A DNA stretch of 64,000 bases from Erwinia mallotivora (GTDB taxonomy: Bacteria > Pseudomonadota > Gammaproteobacteria > Enterobacterales > Enterobacteriaceae), in the NCBI RefSeq assembly GCF_000590885.1, contig NZ_JFHN01000065.1:24943-88942 (forward strand), in the 5' to 3' direction. The notes beneath the pieces are model-generated. The model was given only the letters and a program-made list of their open reading frames with translations, searched no databases and was not told where the DNA came from. The stretch's first letter is position 1. Every line of letters begins with the position of its first letter. Shown one piece after another: positions 48,639 to 55,986 of the stretch. Made by a program: the position numbers and the translations under genes.

Positions 48639-48950
48639 ATGAAACTGCACAAAATAGATTCTGTGTTAATCGCATTGATTTTCACTGTGATATCCCCCTT
48701 TTATTTGACAGCTCAGGCTGATGACACTGCTAACAGCACTTCCACGGGTCAACCTGTATTGCCACATGCCGGCAAAGATGGGGCAAACGGCAATGGTAAT
48801 CATGCAGGGAACGGTGGAAAAGGCGGAGCTCCAGGCGCAGGCACAAAGGGTGGCAACGGCGGAAATGGCGGTAAAGGAGGAGACGCCGCCGCTGATGGTT
48901 CAGGAGGAAATGGCGGCGCAGGAGGAGCTGGCGGCAATGGTGGCGACTAA
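48639..48950 (+). CDS. Small secreted glycine/asparagine-rich protein
   Basis: A 103-residue protein from MKLHKIDSV (TGGAG ribosome site). It has a Sec signal peptide of about 28 residues (cleavage near A-Q-A), then a short Thr/Ser linker and about 60 residues dominated by Gly, with Asn, Ala, Lys and Asp in loose GGxGGxGG triplets ending in GGD. Such repeats can form polyglycine-II or collagen-like rods. No anchor or known domain is visible. It lies between the chemoreceptor and the T6SS block; role unknown. Confidence 0.65.
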   Translation: MKLHKIDSVLIALIFTVISPFYLTAQADDTANSTSTGQPVLPHAGKDGANGNGNHAGNGGKGGAPGAGTKGGNGGNGGKGGDAAADGSGGNGGAGGAGGNGGD

Positions 48951-49228
48951 GTTAAGGCTATTTTTTCAATCCCTCTGGTGCTCAGGGTATCCGGCTGTTT
49001 GCAGCCGGATGGCAGCTATTGCCGCGTTGACCTTTTCCTGTAATGCCCGTGGCTGTCAGGCCGGGCCCCGTTTTATCAGCTGGCTCAGACCTTTTTACAA
49101 CCCGTTTACTCGGGCAACGCTCTTCAGCCTGCCCCCATCAACGGTCTGAGCATCACGGCAGCCCTGTTGCAAACACTGTTGACAGACAGAGGCAAAGCAT
49201 CGGATCAGGATACTTTCACTGTGGCGTT
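48951..49228. other. Intergenic region with hairpin
   Basis: Contains ATCCGGCTG-TTTG-CAGCCGGAT at 48989-49010, a 9-bp stem that may end the glycine-rich gene. A plus-strand open frame at about 49039-49232 reads protein-like ('GNALQPAPINGLSITAALL') but has no start; it may be a gene remnant. Confidence 0.4.
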
Positions 49229-50626
49229 TTAACACGATGAGGAATGAGGGTAACAGGCCTGCTGACCTGAAGTCACCGCCAGATAGCTGGTGATAAGCTG
49301 CTTCAAATGCTGCTCTGTCAGCGTTTTTTGCGCAGAGGGGATCATCTCGGGATTTTCCTGCATGTTCATCTGCCGCAACTGTTCTTCAACCGGCACAGTT
49401 TTGCTGAATGATCGGGTTGCAGCAAACACCTGTGTTTTCAGCTCGCTGACGGTTATGTACCTTCCTTTCTGCCCATCCAGTGCATTCAGCTGGTTCGTCA
49501 GCTCCTGTAGTCTGAGCATCCCTTCGTGCCAACCGTTCATTGCATCCGCAGACAGTGCTGATGCATTTATCTGTTGCTGCCACTGTTGTATCAGAGGCTT
49601 AGCCTGATCCGGCCACAGTGCCTGTGCCTGTTCCGCGAGCTTTCTGGCGTATATGATATTCCAGCCAGCAGGTAATTTTTCCAGCCGGATAAGCTGCTGC
49701 TGTGTCCGGGCGATAAAGTCCTTTGGCAAGCGTGTCCGCTGACGTAACGCATCTGACTCTTCTGCTGTGAGAGGTGCAGGTAATGGGGCCAGTGAAGCTG
49801 CAAGCTGAGTCTGTAGCGGATCAGGCCGGTTGAGGAGATGCCAGCCCGATACTGCAACGGCGCTGATCATCAGCATGGTACAGATCCCGGCTGCGAAGGA
49901 TTTCCACTTTTTTACCGGAGCAGGCAATGCCACCAGTACTTCTGCATGTGCCTGACGCGGTGGCTGCGCAACATACACCCGCTTCACTGCGCTGTCAGGC
50001 GGACTATCAGCACGGTCCCCCGTGGGTGCTGCCGCATCATTTATCACGCTGGCAGGCAACGCAACACCAGACTGAATGTCCGGCCCGGTGCTGGTTGTGT
50101 CATCGCTGTTTTTCAGCCGAACGGCATTGTTGTGCACCAGGGTACGCAATGTATCAAGCTGGCTGAGATGTTTAAGCTCCAGACGCTGTAATACCGCTGC
50201 CAGGCTGGTAAGCAGTTGCTCCGCCCGATACAACTGATTGAGGTCGTTGTCATTGAGCGGGAGCGAGCGCATCCGTTGCTGCAAACGCTGGCTCAGACTG
50301 CTGAGGATTGCCATGCGGGCATGTACCGACTGCGGCCAGAGTGCGCTCCGCTGATGGTTTATCAGGGCCTCCAGTATCGCCAGACCTTCATTAAGCCCGA
50401 ACAATCCGGCCAGTTGCGAACGTGCCAGGGTATACCAGGCTGCTGTCTGTAGCTCCACGCCATTTTGTTCGAAGAGAGAAAGGCAGAGTTTTTCAGCATG
50501 ATGCCAGTTCACATCCGGACGCGCCGGATGTTTAAGCTTACTCAGTTCTTCACGCAGGGCAGCATAATCAGCCAGCGTGCGCGGGTCGCCGCCGGTTTTC
50601 AGTTGTCGGGAAGGGGTGTCATTCAT
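49229..50626 (-). CDS. T6SS VasL-like (ImpA N-terminal domain) protein
   Basis: A 465-residue type VI secretion protein. An ImpA-N (TssA-like) domain comes first ('GGDPRTLADYAALREELSKL', then 'LSLFEQNGVELQTAAWYTLAR'). A membrane segment near residues 245-265 ('SFAAGICTMLMISAVAVSG') follows, and then the VasL domain. The family is thought to act in sheath or tail-tube handling like other TssA-type proteins. The start MNDTPSRQLK is by similarity; an in-frame ATG at 50686 exists. It is the last gene of the leftward T6SS block. Confidence 0.8.
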   Translation of the reverse strand: MNDTPSRQLKTGGDPRTLADYAALREELSKLKHPARPDVNWHHAEKLCLSLFEQNGVELQTAAWYTLARSQLAGLFGLNEGLAILEALINHQRSALWPQSVHARMAILSSLSQRLQQRMRSLPLNDNDLNQLYRAEQLLTSLAAVLQRLELKHLSQLDTLRTLVHNNAVRLKNSDDTTSTGPDIQSGVALPASVINDAAAPTGDRADSPPDSAVKRVYVAQPPRQAHAEVLVALPAPVKKWKSFAAGICTMLMISAVAVSGWHLLNRPDPLQTQLAASLAPLPAPLTAEESDALRQRTRLPKDFIARTQQQLIRLEKLPAGWNIIYARKLAEQAQALWPDQAKPLIQQWQQQINASALSADAMNGWHEGMLRLQELTNQLNALDGQKGRYITVSELKTQVFAATRSFSKTVPVEEQLRQMNMQENPEMIPSAQKTLTEQHLKQLITSYLAVTSGQQACYPHSSSC

Positions 50627-50752
50627 GACAGGGTATCCATTTAATAAACCTGGAGAGTGGGAAGCAGATAATTTTTGCAGCATCACTCTGCTGTTTCAGG
50701 CGTTCAATCGAGCCACCTGGGTCTTCTGCCCTCTGCTGTAGAAAGTTGGCTC

Positions 50753-50825
50753 AAAGCCTGGCCCACCAGACGTTATTGTCGCAGCCAGTCCGGACACGGA
50801 CAGCAAGCAAAAACCGGAGCTGCAT
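50753..50825. repeat. MITE-like repeat, truncated copy 3
   Basis: The left half of the element at 5670 and 11769: AAAGCCTGGCCCA, then GTTATTGTCGCAGCCAGTCC...AAACCGGAGC. The right half is missing. It sits between vasL and tssE, interrupting the T6SS block. Confidence 0.6.
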
Positions 50826-50937
50826 GTTTCACAGGCGAAACTCAGCCTGATTCTTACTGACTATGAGAACGGGGGCTGACTGTCTGGCCTGTCGTTTTGG
50901 AGAAAATGCAATTTATCTGACATGGTGTTATCTGGCT

Positions 50938-51386
50938 TTACATGCGAGTTGTCGTGTCGAGATACTGCTGTTGCTTCAGGTGCCTCAACAGGACCCGCCC
51001 TTCGGGCATAAACTCGGTTCCGTAACGCACCAGACCAACACCATTTAGCTCGGCATCAATGGCATAGCGCAGCTCACCAGGAATTTCCTGATCAAGTAGC
51101 ACCACCTCAACAGAGCTCAGGCGCGGCTCATATTTCAATAAAACGGCTGACAGTGTCGACATCAGTTTATGCGCGGTGCCGGGAAGCCCTTGCAGAATGG
51201 TGGTCATGTCCGGCAGACCGTAGTCTGGTAAATGCGCCAGACTCCCAGCGCGGCTGTTCAGAATGCGTTGCATATTATCCAGCACCGACAGGATGACCTG
51301 ATTTTCTTCACTGATATGCTGAAGGTCGGGATCCCCGACAAAGTTGCCGTAAAGCATCTCGTAAAGGGAGGGGGATTGCGCGACAT
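50938..51386 (-). pseudogene. tssE: T6SS baseplate protein TssE, frameshifted near its start
   Basis: The gp25-like baseplate subunit: 'SPSLYEMLYGNF', 'LPDYGLPDMTTILQG' and 'GELRYAIDAEL' are the family blocks, full length (about 148 residues). The natural ATG at 51386 lies just after the preceding stop, but a C5 run (51370-51374 as G on the plus strand) puts the start out of frame. A C6 run would give 'MSRNPPSLYEML', the normal opening. This is either a sequencing or assembly error, a slippage switch, or an inactivating mutation. Confidence 0.8.
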
Positions 51387-51388
51387 GA

Positions 51389-52468
51389 TTAATTCCTCTT
51401 ATCCGGAGTGATGACAAAAACGCTGCCGCCATTATCCCTCTCCAGCAGTGACCAGCTGGCACGGTGCTTCTGACCATGCTTGTCTTCAAACTCCGGCATA
51501 ATCTGCCCGGCGCGGGTGTGGGTGTACTGCGTCGTTCCGTTAATGATGGTGGCCCATTGACCGTCGAACAGGGATTTTTCACCGCTCCAGCAGGTAATAC
51601 GTTCCCTTTCTTTCTGCAACAGTTTCTTTTCAAGCTGAGGCCAGTTATGAAGCTCATCCGGTTTACCTTCAGGGAAAAAACCTTCTGGCGGAACGTCAAT
51701 AAACTCACCTTCGATACGGCGAATAAGCGTCCAGCCTGTTTTGGCCCACTCAGAATCATCCCAGCTATAACTTTGCTTCCCACTTTTATCCACATAACCG
51801 CTACGGGTTATTCCCTGGATTGCAGACGCGGGCTGACCATAATCAGCAGGAATAAAACGAGCTGGAGCAAAATCGATATCAGGTAGATAAATTCCCGTCT
51901 GGACAGGGTTTTCATCCAACTCTATTCGAACGGATGTATCAAGTTCGTATCGTGGTATCTGCAATGGAATATCATTGCGACTATAAACACCGTAGCCATC
52001 ATTCCCACAACCATCATATGTTAAATCGCCTTCATCCCAAGTCCCCCTAATTGTGGCTGAGAGCTGTCGATCCAATTCTGCCGCAATGCTTCCGAGCTCA
52101 GATATGTTTCCAATCTCCTCTTTAGTCATCCAGCCATCCCAAAACTCGGTAATGCCTTTACGGATATTACTCATGGCATGGCCGATATTAAATGCCTGAA
52201 TATCATTATGAGTACGCAGGATACAGGCTTTTATATAGCGCTCTCTCATTGGGCGAATATTGGGCATCACCCGGTTCCCCCACACCATATCAGCCTGCTG
52301 CCAGAGCGGGAGCCTGCGGTTGTTGCGCGGCATCTCCCGCAAATAGCGGCCAAAAGCGGCTTCATGCGCGTCAATATAAGCAATAATCGCATCACGCGTG
52401 GCGGCGTAATGTTCCAGTGAAATAAACTTCTCCAGCAGATAACATTCCTGAGGATGTAATACGGCCAT
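51389..52468 (-). CDS. Imm71/Imm72-like T6SS immunity protein
   Basis: A 359-residue protein. The first about 130 residues ('LEKFISLEHYAATRDA', 'LPLWQQADMVWGNRVMPNIRP') match the Imm71/Imm72 immunity family as I know it. A variable middle follows, then a 70-residue C-terminal module (from about residue 290) nearly identical to the end of the DUF3396 protein at 53024-54250. It is probably the antidote to the toxin remnant just upstream in the operon. The start overlaps that fragment's stop by one base. Confidence 0.62.
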   Translation of the reverse strand: MAVLHPQECYLLEKFISLEHYAATRDAIIAYIDAHEAAFGRYLREMPRNNRRLPLWQQADMVWGNRVMPNIRPMRERYIKACILRTHNDIQAFNIGHAMSNIRKGITEFWDGWMTKEEIGNISELGSIAAELDRQLSATIRGTWDEGDLTYDGCGNDGYGVYSRNDIPLQIPRYELDTSVRIELDENPVQTGIYLPDIDFAPARFIPADYGQPASAIQGITRSGYVDKSGKQSYSWDDSEWAKTGWTLIRRIEGEFIDVPPEGFFPEGKPDELHNWPQLEKKLLQKERERITCWSGEKSLFDGQWATIINGTTQYTHTRAGQIMPEFEDKHGQKHRASWSLLERDNGGSVFVITPDKRN

Positions 52469-53024
52469 TAGTTTTTATCCTTTGATTCGTACCAGTTATG
52501 GGTATTTTCCAGTTCTGGTAATCCCTGATACGGATAAACCGGGTCGTTAGCCGCATCACCATAGCCCCAGCCTGTATTCTGACGCGGGCCGGTAAACTCT
52601 TTTTTCAGTTGTGACGGATCAAGCACTATTTGCACGGCTCCGCCTTCCAGTGAATATTCAGGGGCTCCACTATTAATCTGCGTAGCTGCGCGCCCCTCCC
52701 AGACCTTCAGCGGCTGCCCGGGCGGAACGGTATAGGTCACATATTCACCGTTTTCATTCCAGCTTTTCCAGACTGCAAAACGCCGCCGCCAGTCACCTTT
52801 ACTGGTTAATTTGTCGAACTCAGCTTTGCGCATCCAGCAAATGTTGTTATCTCCTGATGAGGGGTCAACCATCAGTTCGCGTACCGGTTAACGCGTGCAA
52901 CACCTCACGACCATAAAAGCTGAGCACGCCGGAGTTCAGGGGACTGTCATTTATCTCAAACGTATAACGTGTCTGTCCGTCGAGCAGGGCCAGCCAGCTG
53001 TGGCCCTGAGACGTGAAACAACAT
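52468..53024 (-). pseudogene. Remnant of a vgrG-linked T6SS toxin gene
   Basis: The ATG at 53024 overlaps the tsiV-like stop (TAATG). The first about 45 codons encode a VgrG N-terminus ('WLALLDGQTRYTFEINDS', 'SFYGREVLHALTG') after a one-base excess in a GGG run. The frame then breaks directly into a 134-codon tail (52468-52872, 'VDPSSGDNNICWMRKAEF', 'LKVWEGRAATQ', 'LEGGAVQIVLDPSQL'). The tail looks like the C-terminus of an enzymatic toxin that I cannot name. The middle of the ancestral gene, including most of VgrG, has been deleted. Confidence 0.6.
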
Positions 53025-54250
53025 TAGCGGACAGAATCAGTAACAATAAACACACTGCCTTTATCATCACGTTCAAGCAGTGACCAGCTGGCGCGGTGCT
53101 TCTGACCATGCTTGTCTTCAAACTCCGGCATAATCTGCCCGGCGCGGGTGTGGGTGTACTGCGTCGTTCCGTTAATGATGGTGGCCCATCGACCATCAAA
53201 CGGGGATTTTTTACCGCTCCAGCAGGTGATCCTGACCGGCTCCCGGGACTTACCTTCATCGTCTTTATCCAGCGCGGCACTGGCTTCATCGAAGCGAGCA
53301 AACCATGCCATGGAGGATTCTTCCTCAAACTGGAAGTTTTCATGTTCGGAGTAGAAATGTAAGCTGTTATGCCCGTCCTGACGAATAGGTTTTATTATCT
53401 GATTCACTTTCACCAGCAATGGAGGTAGCTCTTCAGTTTTCGCCTCACCCAGAGCTGGCGGTAGTTCTCCGGCTTTAAGAATAAGCCCGTCATTATAGGG
53501 CAGCAGTTCAATCTCAGGAGTGTTCTTAAGTCGGTGAGCCAGTTTCTCTGTACCGCCCAGTTTTTCCAGCCAGGGATTGCCCAGAATGGTATACCAGCAA
53601 GGGCCTTTAAGTCCCTTCACTGCCTCACCGCCCTCCAGTGCCCCCAAAGAATCTACCATCACGCCCGGAAAGCGCTGGGCCAGTTTGTATTCGTAAGGGA
53701 GCATCTGATGGAATTCTTCTGGAAGAATAAAAGATATCCCTGCATAACCACTTTCGACGGCAAAAGTATTACATAGCCAAATCAACCAGGACTGGTAACG
53801 ATCTTTACCATCCGACTCTTTTAACAGTGATAGTGGAAATGTCAGCTTAATAACAGAACGATTACTGTCGTTATGAAATATCCTTTTCCCCATAATGAGT
53901 ATTTCATAATCAGGGGCATGATAGTCTTTCTCGGAGCTACCCAAATACCATGAGAAAACCTCTTCTGGCGTTGAGTCCAGAATTTTTTGTCTTTTTTTCT
54001 GGTAATTATTTTCCGTAATCCCAACCCATTTTTTCTTATATACTGTTTTCTTCAGATGAGGCTTACATTCGCTATAAAAGCGATCCACACACTCCACCAT
54101 TTTCTGACGCACTTTTGGCAAATGGCCATCTTTAAAAAAGATGGTGATTATCAGCCCAAGATTCACCGCCTGGCTACCGTCCTTGTACTTGACGGACGCT
54201 TCCGGCAGCCACTTTTCGATATAATTCAGATCTAAATCATTCAGTTCCAT
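53024..54250 (-). CDS. DUF3396 type VI immunity protein (TsiV-like)
   Basis: A 408-residue protein. The N-terminal about 280 residues fit the DUF3396 'type VI immunity' family ('WLIWLCNTFAVESGYAGISF', 'GPCWYTILGNPWLEKLGG'). An acidic linker follows, then the 70-residue module shared with the Imm71/72-like protein. DUF3396 proteins neutralise VRR-NUC DNase effectors (TseV class), and such an effector is encoded immediately upstream. I chose the second ATG (54250), which has AAGGA at the right spacing; the ATG at 54256 abuts that site. Confidence 0.75.
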   Translation of the reverse strand: MELNDLDLNYIEKWLPEASVKYKDGSQAVNLGLIITIFFKDGHLPKVRQKMVECVDRFYSECKPHLKKTVYKKKWVGITENNYQKKRQKILDSTPEEVFSWYLGSSEKDYHAPDYEILIMGKRIFHNDSNRSVIKLTFPLSLLKESDGKDRYQSWLIWLCNTFAVESGYAGISFILPEEFHQMLPYEYKLAQRFPGVMVDSLGALEGGEAVKGLKGPCWYTILGNPWLEKLGGTEKLAHRLKNTPEIELLPYNDGLILKAGELPPALGEAKTEELPPLLVKVNQIIKPIRQDGHNSLHFYSEHENFQFEEESSMAWFARFDEASAALDKDDEGKSREPVRITCWSGKKSPFDGRWATIINGTTQYTHTRAGQIMPEFEDKHGQKHRASWSLLERDDKGSVFIVTDSVR

Positions 54251-54259
54251 TATCATTCC

Positions 54260-55542
54260 TTATTGGATTGCCAGCGCACCGACGGTTCCAGCTCCCAGAA
54301 CCGCTGCCAGCGCTTCCCAGGCAGTTATCGCCAGCCGAATAATCAGTAAAAACGCGGCCAGCAGGGCTTCCGGGACACCTAACGTCACCACCAACGCCCC
54401 CACACCTACGGTGACAAGCACCACGCCAACCGTGACAGCCACATCCGTCAGTACCTGCACCCAGTCGACCTGTTCCAGCATATCCAGCGTCATATCAGTG
54501 GCTTTCTGGATTTTAAGCCATGCTACCCGAAGCTGTTCATCCGTCCATGAAGCCGCTGCGCGTCCCGTCTGGCTGACCCAGCGCCATGCCTGATGCCCCT
54601 GGGAGTATACCCATTCTCCGCTGTCGTTCAGCCAGCCTGCGGCCTGGCTGAGCTTTTGCTGCATCTCTTCTGACAGCACATGCCAGCCGGCTGCAATATT
54701 GTTGACAGCCCCTTCACTGAGGTCTGCCACAGCTTTCCTGGCATATGTCCAGGGCTCAATTTTCGCAGGAACCGGGGTTGCAGGTGGGCGTGGTGTGAAA
54801 ATGGGCGGGTACAGGAACAGCGGCCAGTATTTCGCCCCGCTGGTCTTCCAGGCTTTCATCGTCACATTGACCACCTGGTCGCTCCACTGCTGCTCCTCGG
54901 GCCGGCAGTCGTGGATCTCTAAAATAGTCATTTTAGTTTTTTTAAGACCGACAATTATCATGTAATCATCGTACTGATCCTGACCAAGCTTGTCCCCCGG
55001 AAACTTTACCTCCACCAGACGTTCCAGGTTATCAACGTGCATCTGGCCTTCCACATCCGGGCCAGCGAGCCCCGGCCAGCGATCATTTATGTTTTTTACG
55101 ATAATGACATCCGGGCGTCGGTAAATACCCTTTCCTGGTACCGGGAAAGGGTTGGTGGTATGCCGCCTGCCTGCACCTTCCACCAGTAACGTGCTGCTGA
55201 GAAACGGGCGTGGCGGAGTAGTGCGCATATCAAACGGAACTTCAGCTTTGTACCACCACCGGTAATCGTGGGCGATCTCATCCACACGAATAAGCCCACT
55301 CAGCATCAGTTGCTTCAGGCTCATCTGGTAGCTTTTTCCGTTGCGACGGATTTCTGCCGACAGCCGTGGAAAACGCATCGCGTACTCCACCTTTATATGT
55401 AAATACTGGCGGTTGCTGGTCGTCGGCAAACGTGATTGTTTCTCAACCATTTCAACACCGGTTTTCGTACAGTCCCACGGCTGATTATTGGTCCCTGTGG
55501 GATGTCTGCGCCCGGGGTATCGGGTAAATCGGGCAGTTCCAT
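54260..55542 (-). CDS. VRR-NUC DNase T6SS effector (TseV-like)
   Basis: About 428 residues. The VRR-NUC (PD-(D/E)xK) core lies near residues 150-235: 'RPDVIIVKN' (Asp), 'LERLVEVKFPGD' (E-x-K), then 'QYDDYMII'. The C-terminal part has a hydrophobic segment ('VGVVLVTVGVGALVVTLG' onward), perhaps for entry into target cells. The natural ATG overlaps the vgrG tail stop (TAATG) with a GGAGG site. Its frame shifts after about 10 codons at a C4 run (55514-55517); a C5 would give 'MELPDLPDTPGRRHPTG' and restore one frame. The downstream partner is the DUF3396 immunity gene. Confidence 0.78.
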
Positions 55543-55986
55543 TACACATCCTCCCTGAATTCGGTTGTCAGTTGCTGTTGGTCGCCATCACCGATAAACC
55601 ACATGGACTCTTCCGGCTGCGACTTGTCCGACGCTAGGTCTACGGCTTCCTGCTCACGGGTATATACCGCTACGGTCCGGCCTTCTGCATCGCTGAAACC
55701 GGTAGCCTCCTGCCCGGAAGGGGTTTTCAGGTGATAAGGCATGCCGGCAAGTATCCTGCCCTGCTCATCCTGAAGCTGGTAAACCGCAGAATAAATGTGA
55801 GACGTTCCCATCAGTGGGAAAGCGATATCCTGACCTTCAGGACGAAGTTACGCGTGCGTTTAACGTTACGGGTGTACGTATGTCTGTACCGTACTCAATC
55901 CCTCCGGCCTCAATCCTGACGTAGCTGCCCCCGCCAATCAGCGTCACCTTCTTTTTACCGGCAAAAGATTCTCATGCTGCTGATGC
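55542..55986 (-). pseudogene. vgrG: 3' part of vgrG, split off by frameshifts
   Basis: Reading the three frames together, this continues the upstream VgrG: 'GKKKVTLIGGGSYVRIEAGG' (end of the DUF2345 spike domain), then 'YSAVYQLQDEQGRILAGMPY' and 'GFSDAEGRTVAVYT', a C-terminal adaptor domain common on enterobacterial VgrGs. The last 89 codons (55542-55811) form an open frame with an ATG but no ribosome site. It ends in TAATG with the effector gene. Confidence 0.65.

Noticed and set aside
49039..49232. Plus-strand open frame with protein-like sequence converging on vasL
   Set aside because: No start codon, ribosome site or recognisable family; kept only as a note in the intergenic entry.
50938..51795. 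A 285-codon minus-strand frame containing TssE with a long N-terminal extension
   Set aside because: The extension is the out-of-frame shadow of the immunity gene; TssE's own start lies at 51386.
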